NCBI GenBank assembly: GCA_014377495.1
Contig: JACMPN010000353.1
Span: 1 to 7,300, forward strand
Direction of reading: 5' to 3'
From: Candidatus Sericytochromatia bacterium
Lineage (GTDB): Bacteria > Cyanobacteriota > Sericytochromatia > JACMPN01
Length of the DNA stretch: 7,300 nt
The notes beneath the pieces are model-generated. The model made no database searches and had not been told where the DNA came from. It saw only the letters and a list, made by a program, of their open reading frames with translations. The translations under genes were made by a program, and so were the position numbers. Below, piece after piece: positions 1-5,991 of the stretch (positions within the stretch are counted from its first letter, which is position 1; every line of letters starts with the position of its first letter).

Positions 1-1
1 C

Positions 2-1066
2 GCCAGTCCCAAGGCGATCAAGGACTTTGGCCAGGACGTTGGCCTGCATCCCGTCGGGACCGGACCTTTCAGTTTTGCCACCTGGGTGCGGGGCGAAAAG
101 ATCGTCCTGCGGGCCAACCCTGACTACTGGGGCACCAAGCCGTCCTTCGACAAGCTGATCTTCAAGCCGGTACCCGACAACGGCGCCCGGCTTTTGGAGC
201 TGGAAAGCGGTGAAATCCAGGGCATGGACGGGATCAACCCGGACGACGTGCCCAAGATCGAAGCCAACCCCAAATTGACCATGCTCAAGCAGCCCGGCAT
301 GACCATCGGCTACATGTCGCTGAACAACTCCCGGCCGCCGTTCAACAACATCAAGGTGCGCCAGGCGGTCGCCTATGCGTTGAACAAACCGGCCCTCGTC
401 AAAGCGTTTTTTGCCGAAGGCAAGCTGGGTCAGGCAGCGATTAACCCCATGCCACCGACGATCTGGGGCTACAATTTTGGGCTGAAGCCTATCGTCCAGG
501 ACCCGGAACACGCCCGGACGCTGTTGCGGGAAGCGGGCTACCCGAACGGGCTCGACGTCGTCCTCTGGGCGATGCCCATGGCCCGGCCCTACATGCCGCA
601 GCCGCAGCGGATTGCCGAGGCCATCCAGTCCGACCTGAAAACCGTCGGCATCCGGGTCTCGATCCGCACGTATGACTGGGGCATCTATCTGGACAAGCTG
701 GGCAAAGGCGAGCATGAAGCGGCGTTGATGGGTTGGATCGGCGACAATGGCGATCCCGACAACTTTCTGTACACGATGCTCGACAAGGACAACGCCAATC
801 CACCGGCGGCGAGCAACAACTGCCTGTACAAAGGCGAGGCCATGCACCAGCTGCTCCTGGCCGCCAAAAAGACCACCGACAAGGCCAAGCGCACGACGCT
901 TTATGAGCAGGTCCAGGTGATTGCCCAGCAGGAGATGCCGCTGATCCCGCTCTTCCATTCCATGCAGATCATCGCCTTCCAGAAGGGCGTGGAAAACTTC
1001 CACCAGAATCCCACCGGCATGAAGCTGTTTCATACCGTGACGTTGCCGAAGCAGGCAGCCAAGTAG
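2..1066 (+). CDS. ABC transporter substrate-binding protein, peptide/oligopeptide type (SBP_bac_5), 5'-truncated by window edge
   Basis: The frame is open from base 2 to the TAG at 1064-1066, giving 354 residues of a family that is usually about 500-540, so the N-terminal third including the signal peptide lies outside the window. Family hallmarks seen in order are HPVGTGPF near the left end, NPDYWG about 20 residues later, then IKVRQAVAYALNK and LLREAGYPNG, and near the C terminus EMPLIPLF. These match the DppA/OppA-like periplasmic or lipid-anchored binding proteins that capture peptides (sometimes nickel, sugars or opines) and deliver them to an ABC permease. The substrate cannot be read from sequence. 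A GTG at 86 could pass for a start, but the conserved HPVGTGPF motif lies upstream of it, so the gene clearly continues to the left. Permease and ATPase genes are not visible; the gene is followed directly by a terminator, so it is last in its transcription unit. Confidence 0.95.
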   Translation, partial: ASPKAIKDFGQDVGLHPVGTGPFSFATWVRGEKIVLRANPDYWGTKPSFDKLIFKPVPDNGARLLELESGEIQGMDGINPDDVPKIEANPKLTMLKQPGMTIGYMSLNNSRPPFNNIKVRQAVAYALNKPALVKAFFAEGKLGQAAINPMPPTIWGYNFGLKPIVQDPEHARTLLREAGYPNGLDVVLWAMPMARPYMPQPQRIAEAIQSDLKTVGIRVSIRTYDWGIYLDKLGKGEHEAALMGWIGDNGDPDNFLYTMLDKDNANPPAASNNCLYKGEAMHQLLLAAKKTTDKAKRTTLYEQVQVIAQQEMPLIPLFHSMQIIAFQKGVENFHQNPTGMKLFHTVTLPKQAAK

Positions 1067-1111
1067 CAGACGTTCCTGATGTCGGCCTGCTCGGGCCGGA
1101 ACCACCACGCG

Positions 1112-1152
1112 AAACGGGCCTTCCCTGTCCACTGGACAGGGAAGGCCCGTTT
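1112..1152. terminator. Bidirectional intrinsic terminator, perfect 19-bp stem
   Basis: A 19-bp arm at 1112-1130 is matched perfectly by its reverse complement at 1134-1152, with a 3-base ACT loop. The arms begin AAAC and end GTTT, so a short U tract is produced on either strand. It sits 45 bp after the stop of the binding-protein gene and 10 bp beyond the stop of the convergent gene at 1163, as expected for a shared terminator. The U tract is only three bases, so the GC-rich stem must do most of the work. Confidence 0.85.
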
Positions 1153-1162
1153 CAGCGATGGG

Positions 1163-1618
1163 TTAGGGGTTATCGATCTGTTCCGCGTTCACGGGCAGGT
1201 TGCCGGCGAGGGCGGCGAGTGGCATCCCCACACCGATCGAGCCGATCAGGGCGGCGGCGGCGCCGAGGGCCGTGCCGGCACCGGGCTCCATCATCGTGCC
1301 GATGAGGGCGCCGAGGAGGACGGTGATCACCCCGGTAGAGACCATCAGGGAACCCAACGGCCGGCCCCGGGCAGGGACGATGGCCGTGACTGTGACTTCT
1401 TCGGTGACGCCGTCATGCTCATAGAGCCCGGCGGTGCCGGGCCGCAGGCCACCGACGGACACCGCTTCGACGAAGGCAAAATACTCGTCACCGGCCGGGT
1501 TGGAAAACTGGACCATCGGCGCATCATCCAAAGGCTGCGTCATCCGGTTCTTCACCGGAGATCCCTTGTCTACGTGCAATGCCTCGACTTCGCGTCCGGC
1601 GAAGGTGATGCGTGACAT
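1163..1618 (-). CDS. Hypothetical small membrane protein, 151 residues
   Basis: The frame is open further upstream to 1711, but the ATG at 1618 is preceded by a strong AGAGGAGG ribosome site five bases away and begins MSRITFAGRE, so I take that as the start. Residues 1-87 are polar and probably beta-rich. They are followed by two hydrophobic glycine/alanine-rich segments at about 88-110 and 113-138, separated by a short EPGAG turn, and a short polar tail. This predicts a soluble N-terminal domain anchored by a helical hairpin. I do not recognise the family and assign no function. The gene converges on the binding-protein gene and shares its terminator, and appears to be a single-gene unit with no co-directional neighbour nearby. 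Confidence 0.75.
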   Translation of the reverse strand: MSRITFAGREVEALHVDKGSPVKNRMTQPLDDAPMVQFSNPAGDEYFAFVEAVSVGGLRPGTAGLYEHDGVTEEVTVTAIVPARGRPLGSLMVSTGVITVLLGALIGTMMEPGAGTALGAAAALIGSIGVGMPLAALAGNLPVNAEQIDNP

Positions 1619-1623
1619 GACGG

Positions 1624-1631
1624 CCTCCTCT
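1624..1631 (-). promoter_or_regulatory. Ribosome binding site of the 151-residue membrane protein
   Basis: Read on the minus strand the site is AGAGGAGG, five bases before the ATG at 1618. It decides the start in favour of 1618 over the upstream in-frame start at 1711, which has no comparable site. Confidence 0.75.
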
Positions 1632-1763
1632 GGTAGTCGAGAACTGCCCTGCAACCGGCGGGTACTGAGATGGACCCTCTGCGATTGCGTGTTCTCGGTG
1701 ATCCTAATCACCTCTTACCCCGTTGGCCACCGCGATTAACACATGATTGTCGATGGCCCGTGT

Positions 1764-1883
1764 TACACTAAGCACCGCCCCGCAGGCGCCACAGTAGGCA
1801 CAGTGCCGACTGCCGCGGGGTGAGCAGCGATTTTTTGCACAGGACTCCGGAAGTTTACTTTCGGATGTAATTTCGACCGACTG
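1764..1883 (+). promoter_or_regulatory. Structured leader upstream of the TPR gene
   Basis: Non-coding stretch with two potential RNA hairpins. The first is the imperfect dyad 1792-1801 / 1803-1812 (9 of 10 positions complementary). It is flanked by CCCCGC at 1778-1783 and GCGGGG at 1815-1820, which can close it as an outer stem. The second pairs 1847-1853 with 1858-1864 (seven pairs including one G-U, loop TTTA). A TTTTTT run lies at 1831-1836 between them, and a TACACT resembling a -10 box is at 1764-1769, without a good -35. The TPR start that follows has no Shine-Dalgarno site, so the leader might influence expression. It matches no riboswitch class that I recognise. Confidence 0.35.
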
Positions 1884-2660
1884 ATGACAGCAACTGCACC
1901 CGATTGGAACACCCAAGGCCTCGAAGCGGCCGACCGACTGGACTTTGGCCTGGCGGCCGATTGTTTTGAGCACGCGATCAACGTCGACGCTGCCTGGGCC
2001 GTTCCCCATGACAATCTCGGCCTCGTCCTCACCAAGCTCGGCCAATACCTGCCGGCCCTGCAAAGCCACCTCACGGCGATCACCCAGGACCCCAGCCTGG
2101 CCAGCGCCCATCGCAACATGGCGTTGCTGATCCAGGAATACGGCGATCTGCTCATCGAAGGGGCCCTGGACACGGCCCTACAGCTCGATGAAGACGATTC
2201 CGAATCCCAAGCGGGCATGGCCAAGTTGCATTACGACCGTGGTGACTACGTCAAAGCGTTGTCACTGTTCAAACAGGTCGTCCAGCACAACGTCGGCGAT
2301 ATCGATGCCTACAATCATATGGGCCTCTGCTATGCCAGCCTCGGTGACTTCGTCAAAGCCCGTAAGTACTGGTTGAAGGCCGTTTCCCTCGATGTGAACA
2401 ACTACTTCGCCCACCTGAATCTGGCCGCGCTCTACGCCTCGGATTTTGCCTTCGAGCGGGCCTTGGGCCACGTCGAGCGGTTCCTCACCCTGGATGCGGC
2501 CCAAGCCTACGACGATATCGAGGCCATGCCGCAGTTCGACGAGATTCGTCACGATCCCCGATTCCAGAAGCTCCTGAAGGACCACCCGGAGCCCGAGGTG
2601 CCGGCTGAGGCCGAAACCGAAGGGGTTGCCGCGGACGGGGATCCGACGCCGGTGTTCTGA
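1884..2660 (+). CDS. Tetratricopeptide-repeat protein, 258 residues
   Basis: The ATG at 1884 starts MTATAPDWNT. No Shine-Dalgarno site is evident, but the first TPR begins within about ten residues, leaving no room for a later start. TPR units are visible at about residues 4-37, 38-71 (NLGLVLTKLGQYLPAL), 106-139 (KLHYDRGDYVKALSLF), 140-173 (NHMGLCYASLGDFVKA) and 174-207. A degenerate unit probably fills 72-105. The end has the DPRFQKLL motif common at the C terminus of TPR proteins, then an acidic Pro/Glu-rich tail (about 236-258). There is no signal peptide or membrane segment, so a cytoplasmic protein-protein interaction scaffold is expected; the partner is unknown. The gene is monocistronic, between a structured leader and a terminator. 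Confidence 0.9.
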   Translation: MTATAPDWNTQGLEAADRLDFGLAADCFEHAINVDAAWAVPHDNLGLVLTKLGQYLPALQSHLTAITQDPSLASAHRNMALLIQEYGDLLIEGALDTALQLDEDDSESQAGMAKLHYDRGDYVKALSLFKQVVQHNVGDIDAYNHMGLCYASLGDFVKARKYWLKAVSLDVNNYFAHLNLAALYASDFAFERALGHVERFLTLDAAQAYDDIEAMPQFDEIRHDPRFQKLLKDHPEPEVPAEAETEGVAADGDPTPVF

Positions 2661-2716
2661 CCCTGCCGTCAGGTGCGCCGCAGGCGTCCCTATTTGGCAG
2701 GCAACGCCCAATGACG

Positions 2717-2743
2717 AAAAGGCCCGCTCAGTGCGGGCCTTTT
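2717..2743. terminator. Bidirectional intrinsic terminator
   Basis: An 11-bp perfect stem AAAAGGCCCGC (2717-2727) / GCGGGCCTTTT (2733-2743) with a TCAGT loop is followed by another T. The A and T ends supply a U tract in both directions. It lies 57 bp after the TPR gene and 22 bp beyond the stop of the convergent DUF4332 gene, serving both. Confidence 0.92.
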
Positions 2744-2765
2744 TGATGCAGTTCGAGGGGTGGGG

Positions 2766-3299
2766 CTAGTACTGGATGACCCGGTCGAGTTTCTGGGCCT
2801 TGGCGATCCAACTGCCGACGGTCGCTTCCGGCGGGACCGTGCGGACGAAGCTCCGGCCAATCTCGTTGGAGAGGCGCAACTTTTCACGCAGGGTGAACAC
2901 GTCGACCCGCTGAGCCAACTGGGGCACCGTGTTGATGCCGACGGCTTCCAGCAGATCGCTCATCTGGGGACCGACACCGGAGATGCGCATCAGGTCGGCC
3001 TTGTTGGCCCAGGAAAGCAACCGCTTGTCGCTGATTCCCGTCTTCTCGGCGATGGCGTTCCGGTCCTTGCGGGTTGCCAGCTTGTGCAGGAGGTGGTTCG
3101 TGTTGGTGATCCCGACTGCGTTCAGTTTGGCGGCGTAGGCAGGGCCGATGCCCTCGATCTCGTCAGTGCGGTAGGCGTTGCGGGTGCCGGCGGCCTCGGT
3201 CTGGGCGTCGGGCGCGGTCACTGCGGCCATCGGCATCGGTGCATTGGCACAGGCCGGCAGTAGAACCAGCAGAACGACCGAAGCAACGAGGTGACGCAT
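2766..3299 (-). CDS. DUF4332-type helix-hairpin-helix lipoprotein, 177 residues
   Basis: The start is the ATG at 3299, preceded by GGAGGG with proper spacing; an in-frame TTG at 3314 is less likely. Residues 1-16 form a signal peptide ending in the lipobox LPAC, so Cys17 should be lipidated and exported. The following Ala-rich stretch (18-42) looks like a linker. Residues 43-177 match the DUF4332 pattern: YRTDEIEGIGPAYAAKL (about 43-59), ADLMRISGVGPQMSDLLEAVG (about 101-121), and the C-terminal WIAKAQKL. The two GIGP/GVGP turns are helix-hairpin-helix motifs, normally associated with DNA or protein contacts. Most DUF4332 proteins I know of are described without an export signal, so an envelope location is unusual and the role is open. 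The gene lies downstream of, and co-directional with, the ART-like gene (119 bp gap), but has its own candidate promoter. Confidence 0.88.
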   Translation of the reverse strand: MRHLVASVVLLVLLPACANAPMPMAAVTAPDAQTEAAGTRNAYRTDEIEGIGPAYAAKLNAVGITNTNHLLHKLATRKDRNAIAEKTGISDKRLLSWANKADLMRISGVGPQMSDLLEAVGINTVPQLAQRVDVFTLREKLRLSNEIGRSFVRTVPPEATVGSWIAKAQKLDRVIQY

Positions 3300-3333
3300 G
3301 GAACCCTCCAACACAATGTTTGTTTCCCTTTGG

Positions 3334-3362
3334 TTTATATCCGGTTAAGAAACCATTGACTT
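3334..3362 (-). promoter_or_regulatory. Candidate promoter of the DUF4332 lipoprotein gene
   Basis: On the minus strand, TATAAA (3339-3334) lies 17 bases downstream of AAGTCA (3362-3357). The -10 box is good and the -35 box weak. It would give a leader of roughly 27 bases carrying the GGAGGG ribosome site. A perfect 10-bp palindrome GCGAATTCGC (3376-3385) lies just upstream and could be a regulator site. Confidence 0.35.
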
Positions 3363-3418
3363 GCGTAAAAGCGACGCGAATTCGCCAATTTGTGAGGGTG
3401 TCCCGGCCGTCAGCCGCA

Positions 3419-4939
3419 TCAGGGCTGGTGTGCGGCCGCAGCCCCCCGGACGACCGATCCGGCCAGGAGGCCGTTGAAGCTGGCCGGAACGGCGCGGATG
3501 TTCTGCGGCGGATCGAGGTGGAACTCCTGCCGGATGATCACCCGCTTGGGGTCATGGATGACGAAGTAGTTCTGGCCCAGGCCGTCCCAGTCCTTGATGA
3601 GGATGCTGTTGTAGCCCTTCGCTTCACAGTAGAGCTTCATGTACTTGTTCATGTTCAGGTCCACGAACGGAGTCGTCGTGTGCTTGGGCACGTTGGCATA
3701 GACCTGATTGATGGCGCTGCTGGCGTCGGTGGGATCAAAGTTGGCCATCGCCCAGGTTTCGTAGTCCTTGCGGTTGGCCACATAGTCGAAAACCTTGCCG
3801 GTGGCCACTTCGAGGGAATAAGCCAGTCGGGGCTTGGCCGTTTCGCGCATGGCCACGGCGCTGGCGTAGTTTTCGCCGATTTTGCCCGTCGAACCCAGGT
3901 AGATGCCTTCGCCGAAATCGCCGTAGGTGCCTGAACGCAGGCCGTTCGTGCGGATCGAGGCGCTGTGGATGTCCCGCGTCCCGTGGAACATCAGGACGCG
4001 GTCACCGACGTGATCGATGCCGGCGAAGCTGCCCCGGTCGACGTTTTTCACGGCGATGATCTTGCCGCCCTGCGAGCCCTGATTGATGCCACGCTGCATT
4101 TCCTGCAAGCCGGTGGCCCGCACCTCGTCGACGTTCATGCCGTTCATTTTGACGATGCCCCGGTTGGCGTCTTCCGTGGCGAGGCCCAGTTTTTTGACGA
4201 TCCGCCCGTGCAGACGGTCGGCGACCCGCTGGCCGCAGCCGGGGTTCACGTTTTTGGGGACAGACTTTTGAGCCACCTTTTGTATGGCGACACCGGTCAC
4301 GGCCATCCCCGCCGCCGCACCCACATTGATGAAGTCGTGGCTGAGTTCCTTGCTTTGCTGCTTGAGGACGGCGGCATTCGGGGCGGCGGCGACATCAAGT
4401 TGGTTCTTAACCAGCGATGCACCCATGGCGGCCATGCCGACGTGGCCACTGACGGTGGCGGCTTTGCCGGCGACGCTGATCAGGCGGAAGGAATAGCCGC
4501 GGGTCGGGATGGCGGCGGCATAGGCGAGGGCGATGGTGCCCATGGCGGCGAGACCGACGTAGCCGGCGCCCAGGGCAGCACCCTGGATGGCGCCGTCGGT
4601 CCGGTCCCGTTTGTAGGCTTGGGTGACGCTGCTGACGGCCTTGCCGGGAGAGGCAATCATCTGGCCGGTGCTTTTGGCGAGGGTGCCGAGGGTGTTCAGC
4701 GGGTGGGCCACGGCGGTTTTGGTAGTCTGCCAGGCCTGAGCCAGGGCGTATTTGTTACCCGTGACGAGGTTCTGGTGGATGCGGGTGCCGACCGGAGTGA
4801 CGGCGAGGACATCACCGGTGGGGCCCTGGTTGGTCGTCGGCTGGGCGACGGGACGCCGTTCAAGCGGGGCGAGCCCTTGGGCTGCAGCGCTGACGCCGGC
4901 CGTATGCGTCGATGATTGCATGTGTGTGGTCATCCCCAT
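3419..4939 (-). CDS. Putative ADP-ribosyltransferase-fold (ART/PARP-like) effector or toxin, 506 residues
   Basis: The frame is open to 5122, but the 4939 start (MGMTTHMQSS) or the ATG at 4933 follows a GAGAGGG/GGAG purine stretch and is preferred. Residues 1-60 are polar and low in structure. Residues 60-115 look amphipathic. Residues 117-145, 152-178 and 206-220 are Gly/Ala-rich hydrophobic helices, as in the translocation or pre-toxin parts of polymorphic toxins. The C-terminal domain (about 305-475) carries FHGTRDIHSASIRTNGLR (first-motif His about 319), then GDFGEGIYLGS with the second-motif Tyr about 347, and a final strand GQNYFVIHDPKRVII at about 455-469. This is the H-Y-x layout of ART/PARP-like enzymes, which transfer ADP-ribose from NAD+ to a target. 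The usual catalytic Glu is not evident: Gln456 or Asn457 occupies that region, so activity is uncertain. There is no classical signal peptide. The target, delivery system and immunity protein are not identifiable. Confidence 0.7.
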   Translation of the reverse strand: MGMTTHMQSSTHTAGVSAAAQGLAPLERRPVAQPTTNQGPTGDVLAVTPVGTRIHQNLVTGNKYALAQAWQTTKTAVAHPLNTLGTLAKSTGQMIASPGKAVSSVTQAYKRDRTDGAIQGAALGAGYVGLAAMGTIALAYAAAIPTRGYSFRLISVAGKAATVSGHVGMAAMGASLVKNQLDVAAAPNAAVLKQQSKELSHDFINVGAAAGMAVTGVAIQKVAQKSVPKNVNPGCGQRVADRLHGRIVKKLGLATEDANRGIVKMNGMNVDEVRATGLQEMQRGINQGSQGGKIIAVKNVDRGSFAGIDHVGDRVLMFHGTRDIHSASIRTNGLRSGTYGDFGEGIYLGSTGKIGENYASAVAMRETAKPRLAYSLEVATGKVFDYVANRKDYETWAMANFDPTDASSAINQVYANVPKHTTTPFVDLNMNKYMKLYCEAKGYNSILIKDWDGLGQNYFVIHDPKRVIIRQEFHLDPPQNIRAVPASFNGLLAGSVVRGAAAAHQP

Positions 4940-4990
4940 ACCCTCTCGCTCCAAAAGGGTTATGGGTTGCCAGCCCCTTAACATTGCTAT

Positions 4991-5026
4991 GGTTTCGGTA
5001 AACCGCAGGCTAAGGTTCGCGTAACC
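4991..5026. repeat. Two small dyads in the ART-gene upstream region
   Basis: GGTTTcggtAAACC at 4991-5004 and GGTTcgcgtAACC at 5014-5026 are similar inverted repeats whose centres are about 22 bp apart, roughly two helical turns. They lie 50-90 bp upstream of the ART-like start, a position fitting either paired operator sites or two small hairpins in its leader RNA. Confidence 0.45.
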
Positions 5027-5029
5027 ACG

Positions 5030-5077
5030 CACAACCCGAGGCGAGTGTGATGACACAGCCGCTCGGGCTTGATTGTG
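5030..5077. repeat. Long imperfect inverted repeat
   Basis: CACAA (5030-5034) and CCCGAG (5035-5040) are mirrored by CTCGGG (5062-5067) and TTGTG (5073-5077), with an inner TGTG (5046-5049) / CACA (5054-5057) pair around ATGA. No U tract follows on either strand, so it is not a standard terminator; it may be a regulatory site or a structured RNA element. Confidence 0.5.
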
Positions 5078-5121
5078 GTGAATAAGCGGTGACAAAAATC
5101 TCAAACTAGCCCGGCGAGACA

Positions 5122-5151
5122 TTGACCACTTTCGTATTTTCCGGTTAGCTT
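5122..5151 (+). promoter_or_regulatory. Candidate promoter of the toxin-antitoxin operon
   Basis: TTGACC (5122-5127) is a near-consensus -35 box. A TAGCTT at 5146-5151 with 18-base spacing is the best, though weak, -10 box. Transcription would begin near 5158, just before the ATG at 5170, so the GTG at 5158 is unlikely to be the start. TTCCGGT (5139-5145) and TTCCAGT (5153-5159) repeat 14 bp apart across the start region, and TTCC AGT GGAA (5153-5163) is a small dyad. These are plausible autoregulatory operators. Confidence 0.35.
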
Positions 5152-5169
5152 ATTCCAGTGGAAGCAGCG

Positions 5170-5355
5170 ATGACCGATGTGAAGCGAGGCCGCGGTCGCC
5201 CGAAGCTGGGTGAACCGGCAACGGTGAGACTGCCAAGTGATGATTGGCACTGGCTCAGGGAGCAAAGCCCCAATGGTAGCGCCAGTGACGCCATGCGCCT
5301 GCTGATAAAAGAGGCCAGGCAACGTACCGAGGTCAATGCGACCGTGGAGGGCTAA
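5170..5355 (+). CDS. AT-hook plus ribbon-helix-helix DNA-binding protein, probable operon regulator, 61 residues
   Basis: The ATG at 5170 follows GGAAG with five-base spacing; the GTG at 5158 would add only four residues and overlaps the likely transcription start. Residues 5-12 read KRGRGRPK, an AT-hook core (G-R-P) that binds the minor groove of AT-rich DNA. Residues 17-22 (ATVRLP) look like the beta strand of a ribbon-helix-helix fold, followed by helix 1 (SDDWHWLREQS, 23-33), a turn (PNGSAS) and helix 2 (SDAMRLLIKEARQ, 39-51). This is the usual architecture of small toxin-antitoxin and plasmid-type repressors. The next gene starts 3 bases after its stop, so the three genes form one operon. 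Inferred role: repressor of the operon, standing apart from the antitoxin. Confidence 0.75.
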   Translation: MTDVKRGRGRPKLGEPATVRLPSDDWHWLREQSPNGSASDAMRLLIKEARQRTEVNATVEG

Positions 5356-5358
5356 CCA

Positions 5359-5616
5359 ATGGCCATGCGTGACGATTTGCACCAGATCATCGACGAATTG
5401 CCTGAGACGGACGTCCCGATGGCGATACGTTTTCTGCGCGGTCTGCGAGTTGTTCCGGCTACCGGGGACGATTTGGTCACCAGCTTGGAGGCGGCCCCAG
5501 ATGATGATGAGCCCGTGACTGATGATGACCGGGCGGCTTCGGCGCTGGCTCGACAGGAGTTGGCCGAGGGTCGAGGGCTGTCGGCAGAAGAAGTCCGCCG
5601 CATGATCAGTGCATGA
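5359..5616 (+). CDS. Antitoxin of RelE-type toxin-antitoxin pair, 85 residues
   Basis: The ATG at 5359 has GGAGGG seven bases upstream, inside the previous gene's end; a second ATG at 5365 (MRDDL) is an alternative. The N terminus (DDLHQIIDELPETDVPMAIRFLRGL) is the helical pattern seen in many short antitoxins paired with RelE toxins. The middle is strongly acidic (PDDDEPVTDDD, about 47-57), and the C terminus is helical (ARQELAEGRGLSAEEV), suited to wrapping the basic toxin. No DNA-binding fold of its own is obvious, which fits a separate regulator upstream. Its stop overlaps the toxin start (ATGA at 5613-5616), so toxin translation is coupled to it. Confidence 0.82.
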   Translation: MAMRDDLHQIIDELPETDVPMAIRFLRGLRVVPATGDDLVTSLEAAPDDDEPVTDDDRAASALARQELAEGRGLSAEEVRRMISA

Positions 5617-5870
5617 CCTGGCACCTAAGCTATTCCCCATCGGCCACGCGGGACCTGAGGAAGCTGGGATCTGAAACTGCCTGCCGGATCATGGGTGCGC
5701 TGGATGCATTGGCGGCAACCGGAAATGGCCATTTGAAAAAGCTGAAAGGCGTCCACCCGCCCGAATGGCGGCTACGGGTCGGTGACTACCGGGCCGGTCT
5801 GGCACTTGATAATCAGACCCAGACGATCGAGGTCCTCTATGCCCGGCACCGGCGAGAAGCCTATCGCTGA
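5613..5870 (+). CDS. RelE/ParE-superfamily toxin, 85 residues
   Basis: The length and pattern are typical of the family. It has an N-terminal strand (MTWHLSYSPSATRDLRKL), a helix pair, then LKKLKG (41-46), followed by the hallmark WRLRVGDYRAGLALD (about 52-66) and the C-terminal HRREAYR (79-85). Candidate functional residues are Arg53, Arg55, Asp58, Arg60, His79, Arg80, Arg81 and Tyr84. RelE members are ribosome-dependent mRNA interferases, whereas ParE members poison gyrase; the RVGDYR plus HRREAYR combination favours the RelE side. The start overlaps the antitoxin stop by ATGA and has little Shine-Dalgarno support, indicating translational coupling. The gene looks intact. The substrate and growth effect are inferred from family. 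Confidence 0.88.
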   Translation: MTWHLSYSPSATRDLRKLGSETACRIMGALDALAATGNGHLKKLKGVHPPEWRLRVGDYRAGLALDNQTQTIEVLYARHRREAYR

Positions 5871-5991
5871 GACCATCTGCCCGCTACCGCCCAAGGCCAA
5901 CGCCAGAGGTCCCCGAATTTCAAACCATGGTCAGTCTGGATGGGGTGCCAATGAGCGCGGTTAGCACGTTGCGAGCCGAATAGGGCTGAGC
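5871..5991. other. Gap between convergent toxin operon and lipoprotein gene
   Basis: About 120 bases without a supportable gene. No convincing terminator hairpin is visible for either the toxin operon or the lipoprotein gene, which is unusual in this window because the other two convergent pairs share strong ones. Confidence 0.6.

Larger units (their letters stand above)
4940..5169. other. Divergent intergenic region between ART-like gene and toxin-antitoxin operon
   Basis: These 230 bases hold no supportable gene. They must contain the promoter of the ART-like gene (minus) and that of the toxin-antitoxin operon (plus). I found a candidate only for the latter. The rest carries several dyads, listed separately. 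Confidence 0.8.

Noticed and set aside
1079..1615. 178-codon plus-strand open frame after the binding-protein gene
   Set aside because: It runs through the terminator hairpin and is antisense to the membrane protein, which has a strong ribosome site.
1701..1729. TGGCCA-N17-TAGGAT as a minus-strand promoter for the 151-residue protein
   Set aside because: Only four of six matches in each box, a level expected often by chance in DNA of this length.
2262..2711. 149-codon minus-strand frame within the TPR gene
   Set aside because: The plus strand encodes unmistakable TPR repeats; the minus frame also crosses the stop region and has no domain.
3239..3934. 231-codon plus-strand open frame
   Set aside because: It spans two minus-strand genes and their intergenic promoter, has no domain and looks like an antisense shadow.
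3965..4915. 316-codon plus-strand open frame opposite the ART-like gene
   Set aside because: It is rich in Gly, Asp and His, with no recognisable domain, and mirrors the GC-rich antisense frame of a gene with clear motifs.
4960..5035. Resemblance of the ART-gene upstream region to a cyclic-di-GMP riboswitch
   Set aside because: A few short words recall the aptamer, but the paired elements and conserved core are not present in the right order.
5158..5169. GTG start for the AT-hook/RHH protein
   Set aside because: It coincides with the expected transcription start and lacks a ribosome site, whereas the ATG at 5170 has GGAAG at good spacing.
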